A stretch of 64,000 nt of DNA from Paramecium tetraurelia (GCF_000165425.1 NW_001799322.1:310001-374000), one strand, 5' to 3'; positions 22,219 to 35,509 are shown, counted from the stretch's first letter. Notes: generated by a model from the letters alone, not told the origin. Program-made: numbers and translations.

Positions 22219-25200
22219 ATGGCAGATTTCGAATTTCCAACATCTTTGGGAGATTACAAAGGAGAAGATCAAACGAAGAATAAGACAGCAGCATAAATTT
22301 ACAAGTATTTGACAACTGTGAGTACAAATCTAATTGACGAGCCAGAAAAATTGAATGAGTGTACAACATGGTTGGACTTTGTGTACTTTTCAATTAAGAA
22401 TGGAAACACTACTTAATAAATAAACAATGTTCTATCAGACATATTGAAGAATCAATTAGACAAGGCATATTTGGGAACTCTGAAATTGGGATCCGAGAGA
22501 ATAACAGTGTTTTTGGCCTGTTGTTATTTGTGTTGGCATAACTAGATTGAATAATAGGAACATATAAAAGTCTTAAAAAGTTTTGTAAAATACATAAAAA
22601 TAAGCAAATTAATACAGGAATGTTTTTCTATGGTGATGTCAGTGGCAACATCGAATTGTCAGAGTGTAATAGCACACCAAATAGTGGCATTTCTACTGAG
22701 TTAAAACAACGAACATTATTTCAACAATTTGGTTGTTGCATTTTCTGCATAGAACATCAATTGTGTACCACTATTGAGAAGATTAAATAGATAGAAATTA
22801 GAGAATGAAGATGAAGACACTTAGATTAGATTTTAGGAATTGCTACCGACATCCAACTCGACGTTTATTGAATGTGTAATATTGGAATATCTAACTACAA
22901 TCAAACCTCTATATGCGAAAACAAGTAGAGAAGTCTTACTTCAGTTGGTGAGATACTTACCAGACTTTTTTACCTAGAATAATATTCTGCACACATTGTT
23001 GAAATTATATGATAAGGAGTAATGGATGATTAGAAATACAGTGACAATGACCTTGGGGGAATTGCTACGTTAATCAGTATTTATGGAAGATGTCGAGGAG
23101 AAATTATTGTAATTGTTATTATTGAGAACTCATGATTCACATGTTCATGGAAGATCCTGTGTATTGTATGCATTAAAAGAGTTGATAAGTTCAAGATCAG
23201 TGAAATTGAATGCCGAGATATTGTACAAGGCAGTTGAGAGATTGAAGGATAAGAGTAGTTCAGCTAGAAGAGCAGCCATATCTTTGTTGGATTCAATCAT
23301 CAAGGCTTATTCAAAATAGTATGGCATTATGACATTCAAATCATCTCAGTTGGAGAAGAATAGGAAGTTGTTGGAGTTGGAGAAACAGAAACTCATTGAA
23401 GATTGTTAAAATCTGTAAGAATAATTGAATAAGAATTAGATCGATATCAAATATTATTTAGATAATTTGGAATCCCAATTGAATTCCTGTAGAGATCGAG
23501 AATAAAAGTTGAAGGCACAACAAGTATTCCAGAATTAGATATCTATTGCCATGCCTGATCTTATTAAGATTGCTCTCAGTAACATCCATACCGAAAGTAA
23601 GTGTGTTCTACAAGTGTTCACTACTCTTATGATCAATCATCAAGAAGGAATGATTGAATATGTTAAGTAAATCTTAGTGTTGGTTTATCAAGCAGAATTA
23701 CAGGAAGATCTAAATAAACTTATTTTCAATTCTTTTGTTAGAAATTACTCCAAGTTGATTAAGCTAGTAGAAATTTGTGACATGTTAGAAATCACTTGTT
23801 TGGAACAGTTGTTCAAATCATTTAAACAGAAGAATCTACAACTCAAAACTGCAGATGTGTGGGATAAAGCATGGGATTACCTAAAACAATAGAAATATAT
23901 ATTGCCTAATTTGAGATTGATTAGATTCATTGGAATTATGGATGATGCCTAATTATATGATAAGTTATGCTACTTGCTAAGACACTTGAAAGACACAAAA
24001 CAATTCAGTGAAATAACTGAAATTATACTCATTATTTAAGAAATACCTGTTGAAGATGTCCATCAAATTTATATTAAGGAAATCATCAAATCATTATAAA
24101 ATTACGATGGAAGTGATCTAGAGTGGTTCAGAGCATGTGACACTTTCATTAGATTCACAGTTGAAAAGATTCAGAAACCAGAAATCACTTTGCTAGAATT
24201 CTTGAATTCAATTCCAATTGCAAACATACCTCAATTGATGTTCGCAAGTAGTACTATCGGATTAAAACTATATGTGTATAGTGAGAAGATGATCAAACAG
24301 TATAGGAAAGAGAAGACTCAACCTTTAGATGAGTTGGATCAAATGGATAATAGTATACAAGAACATATGGATGGAAAGATCAAAGAATTGTAAGATCTCT
24401 TTGAGAAAATGGGAGATCTCAGTGAATACAGTTCTAGTGCTGAAGCCATTTGCAAGAATATGATAACTGATTCGTACAAAGAAAGAAATCTAATGATAGA
24501 CCAAATCAGTGTCATGTCGTTGTTGTAATTCATGATCATTTCTAAATCATGCACAGTCAGGAATATCAAAACCATCATGGAAATCTTAGATTGCTAACAA
24601 GTCTAATCCATTATTAAATGTAACATCATTACCATGCTTAGTGATATCTATTACAGGTACTCAGATCTAATTGACATCAATAAAGTCTTATAGAAGATGG
24701 ATGACAAGGTTCTTAAAGTCAGAAGGACTGCCATCATTATTGTATCTCATCTGATGTTGATGGAATTACTTAGAATTGATGCCTCTTAAATTGCCAAACA
24801 CATCAATGATTAGGATTAAACCATCAAAAAACATGCCAAAATCTTCTTCGTTGAATTATACAAAAAGGATAGTCAGAAATTTTATTAGGTTCTACCTGAT
24901 CTAATTACTTCAATGGCTCATAATTATCAAGTCTCAGAGGAAGATTTCAAAATATTTGCCAAAGAAATCATCCCTTTAGTCCAAAAAGACAAACTTTAAG
25001 AATAGATACTCGAGAAATTCTTAAACAGATTCGATATCTTTGATAGAGAGGCATCCCTTAAAAATAGAAGCATTATGCAAAGAGTCCAAGAAGCCAAAGA
25101 AGATATTATACCTTATAATCCTGTATAGCTAACTGCTGAAAGGGAATGTGTCTACTTGTCCTATTGTTTGCTTTATCTTAAATTTCATCTTGAGAACCTC

Positions 25201-25581
25201 AGATTACTTGTAACCAATTTCCCATAGTATAAAAAAGTACTCAAGAATCCAATCATATAGGAATAGTTTAAATAGATTTATCAAAAATGTAGAAAGGCAG
25301 CTTCATCCTGTAAAATGAATGCCAGAAAAACTGAGGCCATCCAATAATCACACGAATTCTCTTAGTTATTGACCATATTTAAAACAAACTTAGATTCAGT
25401 AGATCCTTAATTAGAAAAACTTCACTCAACATCACATAATCAACCATAACAAACTAATTAGTAATAAGTAACCAAACCCAAAAAGATTCAAACTCAATAT
25501 AGGCCTCCTAAAAAGAACACCAAATAATAGATAAGGATACCAGACTCCGATGATAGTAGTAGTATGGAATTAGAATATTGA
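22219..25581 (+). CDS. Condensin complex subunit 1 (CAP-D2-like), 1120 aa, intronless
   Basis: One uninterrupted frame of 1121 codons from ATG 22219 to TGA 25579-25581. The middle and C-terminus carry HEAT repeats typical of condensin D2: a middle repeat around VHGRSCVLYALKEL and KDKSSSARRAAISLLD, and the Cnd1 signature near residue 840 (DDKVLKVRRTAIIIVSHLML, HINDQDQTIKKHAKIFF, ELYKKDSQKFYQVLPDLITS). The C-terminus is basic with a Ser/Asp patch. CAP-D2 loops with SMC2/SMC4 to compact chromosomes. It is somewhat shorter than animal CAP-D2 (about 1400). The D2 rather than D3 assignment rests on the C-terminal domain and is likely but not certain. Confidence 0.88.
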
Positions 25582-25797
25582 TTGATTTAATAATTATATA
25601 TTCACAGACAATTTTACACATTTAATTTAATCTATCCTTCTAATTGTATTTATATCTTATATTTCAAACTGAAAATAAATAAAATTAATCGTATCAATGC
25701 TAAGCTATAATATAATAATATTACGATTATTTAATATAAACTTTAAATATAAAATATTAAGATTGGATATAACTATTAAATAATTAAATTCATTAAA

Positions 25798-26764
25798 TCA
25801 AATCATCACACTGAATGCAGCCAAATAATCTAATAACAAAGTTGAATAGTTTTGTTAGAGTGTTTGAAGATCTAAAAATAAGATTTCTTATTCATCACTT
25901 TGACATTTAAACCATAATTCATTTTAAACCTGATGGTGAGATAGGATAAATTCAAAGGGGACTTTCTAATTAAAAACTCTGTGCTAGAATTATTGATTAC
26001 GATAGACATTCTATAATGTTGAGAATCCTTCCGTTTAGGAATATTCTGATGCTAATTTAATAGGTTGAGAAGGTTCAAACTTATCATTAATTTCTGTAAA
26101 TTTTAACATGTTTACTTCTTTCTCTTTTTATCTTTGCTCAAAGATGATCTCATTTAAATAATCCTTTTCTACCTTGTATTTACTTTTATAGGTGTTAATT
26201 TTAATTGGGTTCAGCTGTTATTGCCTTATGTGCATCATTCGATTGAAATCAAGAGTTTGTGATACTTTCTACACTTTGAACTTGTTTAGATCCTTGGACT
26301 CACTTTGTTTAATAGGTTTGAAACTGACACTTACTATTTGAACATCATCATCATCATCATTGATTTAGAAGGTCTCCTTTTTCTAAACAATTTCATCAGT
26401 ATCTAACTCGATGTTTATAATTTCGGCCTCTTTGATTTAGACTTGAGTGAATCTGTTTCTAATATGTACTCTTATGGGTTCCTCTGGTTTTTTAGGTTGT
26501 TTGGCTTTTTCTACTTTCTTCGCTATCAATTTGTAATAATTTTTATAGGCCAAATATCTTTCGAATCGACTATAGAAAATATAGATAAAGTAATGGTTAC
26601 CCAATTAAAAGCAAAGAGGCAGCACTGAAACTAGACATGGGTTCCCAAGTATGATGCTTTTTGTCGTATCCAAGCCATTTGACTGCATAATCGACCACAT
26701 TCCCTTTATCTAATCTCTTACCGAAGACATATTCTACTTCATAATGTTCTTCGTTATTGTCCAT
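25798..26764 (-). CDS. Chromodomain protein (HP1-like), 311 aa
   Basis: ATG at 26764, one 31-nt intron at 26570-26600, TGA at 25798. The N-terminus is a chromodomain: HYEVEYVFGKRLDKGNVVDY, AVKWLGYDKKHHTWEPM, with the aromatic Tyr/Trp residues that cage methyl-lysine. A basic linker (KKVEKAKQPKKPEEPIRV) and a run of six Asp follow. The last 50 residues (NELWFKCQSDEQEILFLDL to LLLDYLAAF) look like a divergent chromoshadow domain; that part is an inference from pattern only. HP1-type proteins read H3K9 or H3K27 methylation, and in ciliates such proteins act in heterochromatin and genome rearrangement. Confidence 0.85.
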
Positions 26765-26846
26765 ATTTTAATAATTGAGTAAATATTTAGGATGGTGATG
26801 TTTATCAAATTTTAGCATACATAATAAATATCATTAAAAAAAAGTA

Positions 26847-28412
26847 TCATTATTTTTTTAAGAATTATAAAATTGACGTTAAACCTTGTTATTTACTTTT
26901 TGATTTGGAATTTACATTACTTTACGAATTACTATTAGTTTATTGTAGACTCTTGTACTTTCTTTTCTTGGGATTCATTTCCTTATCCAAATTCTCAGCA
27001 ATATGAAAATCATCATGAGATTCCTTGTCCTTCTTCATAATCTCCTGTCCACAAATCGAACAACTATAATAATCATCAGGAGAGATCATTTTTCCTTGCA
27101 TTTCTGCCAACTTTGCTTATTTCTCGTACTCCTACTGTTCTAAGATCTTCTTAAAGAACATGGTAATGGGATTCTGAATGCCTTGAATCATAGGCTTAAA
27201 ATATCTGCAACTGATGCCAATATGAATCAAGGGGAACATTTCATTGTCCTGGATTTGATTCAAGATGGAATGAACTCTTTCCTCTATGGTCAACCTGAAG
27301 CTTTCGATGGGCAGAGTAAGATAAATGGGTTCGCTTTTTTAATGTGATCCCTTTTCAACATTGTGATAATGTATAACTAGAACTGAAGGTACTAGATTGG
27401 AATCCTCATAGTAATCAGTTACTCTCATTGTAATATCGTGAAGTATGAGTTCTAGAGATTGGATAATGACTTCTCTTGAGGAGGTCTTCTTAATATTTTT
27501 TAAGGACAAGATAGACTTGTTTTTCAGATCTACTTCTTTTTTGACAATTTCATCATCATATCCTCTCAATTTATCATAGATATATTGAGCCTTATCTCCA
27601 AACAAAGATTAAAGTTCATAAATGGATAGAGTCTACGCTTATCCAACAGTTTTTAGTCCACTTTCAAGAAGTGCTTCTTGTACTTTCCCTCCGAATCCTC
27701 TAATTTTATTGATGCCGATATTAGATATACATTCAGGGAGCATACATTCCAAGATGATAGTCTATTTGTTGGGTTTGTTGGTGGCTGATGCTAATTTGGC
27801 TAACATTTTATTGAAAGAAATTCCTGCACTACATTTATACTTGGTTTCTGTGTAGATGGCATCTCTTATATTCTAACATAATAGGGATGCTCTCCTTAAG
27901 AGATGATCCTATTCTGTTAATTGATAGTCTTCAGGCAATTCTTTCATTAAATGACCGTAGAATTGTTGTGCCTCTATGTCTTCAAGTTCTTTCTCACTAA
28001 CCTAGATGTACCCTTCATCTGTTCCTCCCTTTTCAACACAATTGCAAAACCTTTTAATGGTTGTGAAGATCAACTTGCTTTCTTGTCTATAGTATCTGAG
28101 ACTCACTTTCTCTTCATATTGATTATGTTAAATGTATTTGTCTTTGAGAGTGGAGAATACCATCTTGCCATCGATCACTTTGAATGTTTCCACATGAGGC
28201 AACATCACATTCGGACATAGTTTAATGGCCTCTTCACTCAACATTCCTCTTTTGATCCCTGCATCTCTGGCGGGATAATTAATAGCGATTAAGCTATTCC
28301 ATTATCTGGCACAAACTGGTTGATCTTCAGGGATGTTCAACAGTTTTTACTCTGCCTATGCATAATAAGCGTCCATGTCTATGTGAATGTATACTTAGAG
28401 CAAAGAATTCAT
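26847..28412 (-). CDS. DNA polymerase eta (Y-family translesion polymerase), 521 aa
   Basis: Intronless frame from ATG 28412 to TGA 26847. Palm motif YIHIDMDAYYAQAE gives the first catalytic Asp pair; NYPARDAGIKRGM is the finger motif; GGTDEGYIQV gives the second acidic pair; CSAGISFNKMLAKLAS and the helix-hairpin-helix GINKIRGFGGKV follow. Near residue 440 is a UBZ-type zinc finger (CSICGQEIMKKDKESHDDFH), which binds monoubiquitinated PCNA. The basic tail ends in a PIP-like segment (TSILQFLKK). The order is that of Pol eta/Rad30, which copies past UV dimers. It starts 37 bp downstream of the Rab gene stop, on the same strand. Confidence 0.93.
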
Positions 28413-28449
28413 AATATAATATTAAAACAAAACAAAAATATATTATATT

Positions 28450-29155
<706 letters not shown>

Positions 29156-29166
29156 TTTTAATTAAT

Positions 29167-30340
29167 ATGGGTTAATAAATATCGAGGTTTTGCAAATATT
29201 TCAGAAGCAAGGATTCCAAAGTCTATCAACAATAAAACTCAGGATCACTCTCATAACACAGATCAAAGATTTTAGTGCAAAATAACTCCGATGGCTATGG
29301 CTCAGAATCTGAATAACCAATACATCATGTTCGATAATCCAAGACAATCAAATGGAAAAAGGGGGAATTGATAGGTCAAGGCTCATTCGGAAGAGTCTTC
29401 AAATGTATGGACATCAATTCCGGCAGAATTTTAGCTGTAAAACAAATTGCCTTAGGCTATGTAGACAAAGAGAGTCTAGAGTCCTTTCGTTAAGAAATTT
29501 AAATACTTAGCTAACTTAAGCACAAGAATATCGTTGAATATTATGGTTGTGAAGAAGATGACAAGAATTTAAGTATTCTCCTTGAATTCGTCGGAGGTAA
29601 CTATGTCTTCTATTCTATTCCAAGGAGGTTCGATTGCTCAAATGATGCGCAAATTCAAATCCAAACTCTCAGAATCGATCATCCAGAAATATGTCACTGA
29701 CATTCTACACGGTTTATTCTATTTGCACCACAAAGGAATCATTCACAGAGACATCAAAGGAGCCAATATAATTGTGGATACTAAAGGAGTATGCAAATTG
29801 GCAGATTTCGGTTGCAGTATCATAGGCCAAAGTGCATATTCTCTCAAGGGAACTCCAAATTGGATGGCTCCTGAAGTAATCAATTAATAAGAGACTGGAA
29901 GATACTCAGACATTTGGAGTCTAGGGTGTACTATCATTGAAATGCTAACAAGTGAACCTCCTTGGGGAAAATTCTAATCCCCCATGCAGGCATTATTAAC
30001 TATTTCATCGAAACAATGTTCACCTCCTATTCCAAATAATATATCTGATCAACTTAAGGATTTTTTAAATAAATGTCTATAGTTTGATCATAAAAAGCGT
30101 TGGTAAGCAAGAAAATTACTGAAACATCCCTTCATTATTAATTTCAATAAGAAGCCTTCCAAAGGAGAATCAAATCCATCACAATTCAAAGTCTTCGAAG
30201 AAAAGAGTGACATAAATTTGTTTGTTGCTCCCCATATTGATGATCCACGAAAAGATCTAGAATATTTAGATAAAGAATAGAATCCTATGATATTCTCTGT
30301 TTAATCTTCTGGATTTCACGATGAAAACCACAATTTTTGA
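29167..30340 (+). CDS. MAP kinase kinase kinase (STE11/MEKK-like), 381 aa
   Basis: ATG at 29167, intron 29597-29624, TGA 30338-30340. A 70-residue Ser/Gln-rich N-terminus begins MGQQISR, a good N-myristoylation site. The kinase domain has [57 protein letters not shown] and [22 protein letters not shown] and GTPxWMAPEV are hallmarks of MAPKKKs. It should phosphorylate MAPKKs in a stress or developmental cascade. The C-terminal 60 residues follow the kinase domain without a further domain. It shares its tiny upstream region with Rab11. Confidence 0.93.
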
Positions 30341-30851
30341 TTCCAAATTTAGTTTAACTACTTTTATGTTAACTTATTTTAATAACTTAAATGAAATTGA
30401 AAATAGTTCTCTTGTTTACAATCAACTGTCTAGTATCTCTAAGCACCTTCTCTCTAGCCTCATAAAACAGTACAATCTTCAATCCTTATTTTAGATTAAT
30501 CCCTTCTAAAATTGAATATTCCTTAATCCTCGATATAAATACCAAATACATAGGATATTGAAATGGCAATTTGCAATGCATTTCAAATTTTAAGCAAATG
30601 ATAGAACCAGCTGTGGAAAAGCATGGTAAAATGCTGTAGACCTTCATAATGCATAACTGAGTGGTATTGTGCTCAAAATTACAAAGATAGAATTCCATTT
30701 CCTGGGTGTTCAGATGATGAAAATTGATTAAGATTAATACCTTATAGAAAGATTCTTGAATTTAGATTAAATTATTAAAAAAAGCAAATTCTTATGATTA
30801 TTGATACTATCCTATAAAAAGTATAATCAACTATTATTTAAATACTTTCAT
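30341..30851 (-). CDS. Possible small protein gene, faintly RWD-like
   Basis: On the minus strand the frame is open from an ATG at 30851 to a TGA at 30186, that is into the 3' end of the convergent MAPKKK gene. A 26-nt intron near 30368 could instead end it at 30316. The part between 30390 and 30710 has coding-like composition and a pattern (QEMEFYLCNFEHNT, LKFEMHCKLPFQYP, LKIVLFYEAREKV) loosely like an RWD domain. On the plus strand the same region holds a 56-codon signal-peptide-like frame from about 30391. I cannot decide between them; the minus reading is slightly favoured. Confidence 0.35.
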
Positions 30852-31169
30852 TTATTAATAATATATTTAACACATAATTTTAATGTCATAATTAAGTGCT
30901 TATAATCTGTAAAAATAGTTATCATAATCATAAGCCTTGAAGAATTTTCGAAACATAATGAGGTTGAAATACTATCGTATAAAGTGAATTTTTTATAGAA
31001 TATTAATGTTTTAGAAATTGATCCTGTATTCTCCAATTTCACTTAAAAAAGAGTCCTTGATAATAACTTCTTATCCAAACATTTGCATACATGCAATTCC
31101 TTTATTTAGAAAGTCTAAAATTAGTCTGTCTAAACTGCAATTGGTATAATTCATAATTATTTAGCTACT

Positions 31170-33245
31170 ATGGGTGTACCTTTCGCTCCAGAATTGAATG
31201 AGATTAATTTAAAAAATGAAGATCAGGTTTATAATTTTATAACTTAAAATCTCAAAGATTCCTTTACTATTTATGAAATACAACACAATTCAAGTACAAT
31301 TTGCATTAGCTTTTGTCCTGAATTAGATTCTTTTTGCATCTCCTCTGGAACACAAACTATTGTTTGTTATAATGAAAAAGATATTCATTTATATTAAGAA
31401 CCAATGCATGAGAGACCTAGGCAAGCAGCCTATTAATTTTTTAGCTTTTTCAATAGGATGCCAATAAAATAGTAGAATAATTTTATTCAAGATTTGATGA
31501 ATAGAAGTTTAATAGGTAGCTACAACCTTAAAAAATAGATTGAGTGGTTTGCTATAGTTGAGCATTATTCAAACTAGAGAATGGTCGATCCAATTACAGT
31601 TAAGAACTTTCTAAATCATTACAAACTAGTTGCTGCTTAAACTTAATTTACATCATCAAGTAAATTACAATAACATTTTTATTAAATTTATAATCAACCC
31701 ATTGAATAATTTCATGTCTATTATAAAGGTAAAACCTTATATTTTTGGAGAGATAATACATTTCTTGGATGTTGTTTCATTCCATATCGATAATACTCAA
31801 TTCTAAATCAATTCAAATCAATATTATTTAATAAAGAAAAGTAAAATTAAAAGGATGAACCTTATAAATACTTAACTCAATTCAATTTAAATGATTAGGA
31901 TTTTGAATTTTATAAAAAATACACAGATTTGATGTTGGAAAATCCAGAAGCTATTAAAAACAGAAATCATTTTTCCCAATTATCCTCTTAGATCTTAAAA
32001 TCTATTCGGTAAAATGTCTATTATCAATAAGAATAATAAAATAATATTATTACTAATTAATTATCAACTAGTATTGTTGTAATTCCTATAGGAATTTCAG
32101 GTATGGGATACGAAAAGTTGTGTTCATTTATTGTAAAAGCAGGCTAAAGAGTTTAAATTATTAACAAGGCAGACTAAATTAATGACAAAAATTAACTGTA
32201 TTTTTATGAGAAGATATGCAATCCAAAAGAATTGGAATAAATCAATAAATAGTTAAAATCATTGCCATTTACTTTAAAAACAATTGCTCTTCTACCAGAA
32301 TGCAATTTCCCATATCATCAAAAGAATTCATAATTCAAATTTCCATTTTCTTTCAATTTTATCATGTTTTGCTTGCTATCTGTTCTTGATGATAAGAATG
32401 CAGTTAGATAAGTCATAAATTAGCTGAAGGAATTTTAAAATTATAAGTTATCTAATTTTCAAACAGATTTTAAAGTGTATTGTCGTTTTATGCCAGAATC
32501 AAAAGAAACAGATGATCTTTATAGTGAATTGGTTGAACAAGATTTTTATACTGCATTAAATTCAGAGGATGATTAACTAATCGAAAGCTTATCCTAATAT
32601 AAAGAAACACATAGGAATATAGAAGATAACTTTTTAAAAGATTAATCAAAGAGAGTCATAGCAGCAATAGAGGAAAATTCTCAAATGCTGATAAGAAAAA
32701 GTGTTTAATTTTAATTAGAAAGAAATGATAACTTATAATATGGTTTATTTATTGAGAATCCAGATTGGAATGTCATTGATAATTTTATAAAGTCTTGCTT
32801 GGAAATCATAGTATAAGATTATCCTAATGATACAGGCATTAATAGGATGTATTATTAGTATGACATATAATTCAGACCTTAAAACGCTGTGTTTATGAAA
32901 CTGAGCCAACCATATATGGAAACTAATTAACTATAAGAGAAAACAATAGAGGCTAAAGTTTCAATAGCAGTGATCATAGTGGATGGGATTGTTATGTTGC
33001 ACCCTTAAGAATTAGGATTAGATTTACTATAAGATATTCCAATATATTCTCGTAATATTGATAGTTCAAAAAGCAATAAAATTTCAGAGCAGTTAAGAAT
33101 AGATGTAAGAAAAATGTAGAAATAAAATGCTGCAGAAGGATAAATTTAAAAAAAATAAGTAGAGTTCAATAGAAAAAGCTGGATTGCTTATATGGTTAAA
33201 TATAAGCCAATTAACATAAAATTAGTAGGGAGACAAATAAATTGA
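31170..33245 (+). CDS. Unassigned 691-aa protein with degenerate P-loop-like motif
   Basis: One uninterrupted frame of 692 codons with very many TAA/TAG glutamines and no intron. The N-terminal 280 residues hold alternating beta-like and helical segments (CISFCPELDSFCISSG, KTLYFWRDNTFLGCCFIPYR). Around residue 300 is IVVIPIGISGMGYEKLCSFI, which looks like a Walker A loop whose lysine is lost. The C-terminal third has PFTLKTIALLPECNFPYH and VSIAVIIVDGIVMLHP. The layout vaguely recalls RNA/tRNA ligases or other nucleotide-handling enzymes, but I cannot name a family. It is more A/T- and Lys-rich than its neighbours. Confidence 0.75.
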
Positions 33246-33587
33246 TTATTATAATTATTGTAATTAATTCATTGATTCAAATAATTTTTAGATTCACCTT
33301 CATAGCTAAGATGATTTTTGAAGGAATCTTAAAAAAGTTGCAAATAAAGAATCGTAAAATAATACCACATATCAATCCTAAAGGAATTAATCATATTTCG
33401 TATAATTTAATATTGATAAAATGTGCTTACTATATTCCCTATATTTGGTTACAATATTTAGATGGATTTTAAGATATATTCTTGAATAGAATGAATTGTT
33501 AAATATTAACAACTATTTAATATTTATTTTAAGCATTCCATCTACATTAAAATTACGTATGTCTATACAAATAAATATACAAATTCT
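33246..33587. other. Intergenic region between convergent genes
   Basis: This 342-bp AT-rich region follows the stop of the 691-aa gene and precedes the stop of a small minus-strand membrane-protein gene. The plus strand is partly open here (about 70 codons from 33242 in another frame), but codon content is that of random A/T sequence. Nothing else is seen. Confidence 0.4.
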
Positions 33588-33988
33588 TCATTCGCTAACC
33601 ACTTTTTTTTTAGTTTTTTCTTCTTTCCTTTCCTTTTTTTCAATTATTCTCTGTTTTTCCGTCTAATTTTATAACATTACTCCTCCAAGAATAATTAATG
33701 AAACTAAACCAATTAGCACTGCCAATAATACAATGTGTACTAGTTTAAATTCTTATTCATTTTGCTACATCACTATTAAGTATTTCTTACTTTAAATGGG
33801 AACAACCAACTTACATCTCCCAAGTACTTATAAATTAATGATTATCTATTTATTGACATTTGATAAAGAATTTGTAGACCTTTTGCCATTACACTAGCCA
33901 AAAATACAAAAAGGGGTGTAATAAACACCAAAAGCCAAATAAACATTACCTGCTGAGAAAAAAAAGAAAACACTTGCCCTAGAACCAT
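33588..33988 (-). CDS. Small two-span membrane protein, 124 aa
   Basis: ATG at 33988, a 26-nt intron at 33765-33790 and TGA at 33588 give 125 codons. The first helix (MFIWLLVFITPLFVFLASVM) begins near residue 15; the second (HIVLLAVLIGLVSLIILGGV) follows the intron. The C-terminal 30 residues are almost all Lys and Glu. Such a charged tail often lies in the cytosol and can hold ER-retention signals. No family is recognised. Confidence 0.65.
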
Positions 33989-34155
33989 TTTAATTAACTC
34001 TTATTTTATTTAAAATAATTCTAAAAAGAATATTTTTTTATTTTATTGCACTTCTTTACATATATTATCGATTAAATTAATATTTTCCTTATTCATAAAG
34101 TTAAGCTCTTTAATTAAGTTAAAATATTGCTCTGACAATTGCTCTATATATCTTA

Positions 34156-34690
34156 TGAGCAATGCTGCAAATTTAATTGGATATTAATAATTACTAGGGA
34201 TAACAAAAAGTAATTATAAGTATATGAGCAAATTGGAATTCATAATAAAGGAAATTGAAGACTATTTTAAATTGGCGTCAAGTACTCAAGTAATATATTG
34301 AGAATATTTACTAATCCAGAAATAAATCATAATTTTGATAAATTTTATTAAATAATTAATCTTCAAAATAATATCGTATTAATTGTTTATTTGATTAAAT
34401 TTATTTATAAAAGTTTCGATTAACAGACGAAGAAGGAGGCCTTGATTTGAATTTGTGAATGAGGAATGAGATCGATAAAACAAAGTCAATTCTGATGATT
34501 GCTACAGAATACTACAGATAAATGGAAGAATAATAGTATAATGTTAAGTGAATCATCTTCTAGTTTTATTCTTTTAATTGGTTTATTTTGGTAAATTCAA
34601 TCAATATATTGGAGGAATAGACTTATTACTATCTTTCTTCTTTACATTTCAAAGGCAAATTGAATTAGATTGAATTATTATAGATTAAAG
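34156..34690 (+). pseudogene. Gene fragment(s), probably decayed or mis-spliced
   Basis: Two coding-like pieces lie on the plus strand: an ATG at 34156 starting MSNAANLIGYQQLLGITK and running about 45 codons into a helical segment, and a piece from about 34428 reading DEEGGLDLNL, then TGA, then MRNEIDKTKSILMIATEYYRQ. No set of normal short introns joins them into one frame. They could be exons of a small coiled-coil gene with an unusual intron, or the remains of one. I list them because the peptides are not random, but I do not claim a product. Confidence 0.3.
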
Positions 34691-34873
34691 TATTTTAAAG
34701 TATAAATCAAATATAATACAATTGAAATCAATTGATAATTTATATGCCTAAAATTTATATTATTTATTTAAGAGGATCCGAATGGCTAATACTGTTTAAT
34801 TCTTACTTTTCGAATAAGATGTTTTTTTGATTTATAAGTACATTTTAAATATATATTAAATATAAATAAAATT

Positions 34874-35509
34874 ATGGGGGTTTGTGCATTAACTAAGAAG
34901 GAATCATCAAGAAAAATAAGAAAAGCTGAAGTTGGTTTGATTTTGGAGTGTGTTACATAAGAATCTTAAGTCAATGAATCTTACATGACTTTAATAGGCC
35001 AGACTTAAACTGTATTTGAAAATTTGTTAAATAACAAAGTTATCAGTCGAAATATTGGCTAGGCTGAATACGATTTCTATTCAAAATAAACAGAGGAATT
35101 GAGTCTACTGAACACTTATCTCTAAAATTACTACAATAACTATTACAGGATTGTAGTTTCTAACATCAAAAGTGAAAACCTGTATTATTTTGAGAATCTA
35201 AATCTTAAATTCATAATCCAACTCTATCTGGCTATGAAAACAATCAAAAATAACGGAAAGGATTGGTGGAATTAGTAGACATTTTATTCATTGGAAAAAT
35301 TAATTACAAATAGATTCAACGTCTTTCCTAAGGTGGTTTAGGAAGGAAGGATAACACCATTCTTAAACTTTATACTCCTTTTAATGAAGTTGAGCATAAA
35401 GTTAATGAAGATGGAGGGGATGACTCTTCAAGAAAAAGAAATATAGCCAATTTATGATACGAAAGGGTCAATTCTTTACAATTAAATCAAGTTAGAATTA
35501 TTGATTTGA
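34874..35509 (+). CDS. Hypothetical protein with N-terminal acylation motif, 211 aa
   Basis: Intronless frame from ATG 34874 to TGA 35507-35509. The protein starts MGVCALTKKESSRK: glycine 2 fits N-myristoylation and cysteine 4 fits palmitoylation, with a basic patch after it, so membrane attachment is likely. The rest is helical and soluble (FIIQLYLAMKTIKNNGKDWW, FLNFILLLMKLSIKLMKMEG). It is similar in length to acylated adaptor or kinase-regulator proteins, but no known domain is evident. The function is unknown. Confidence 0.7.
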
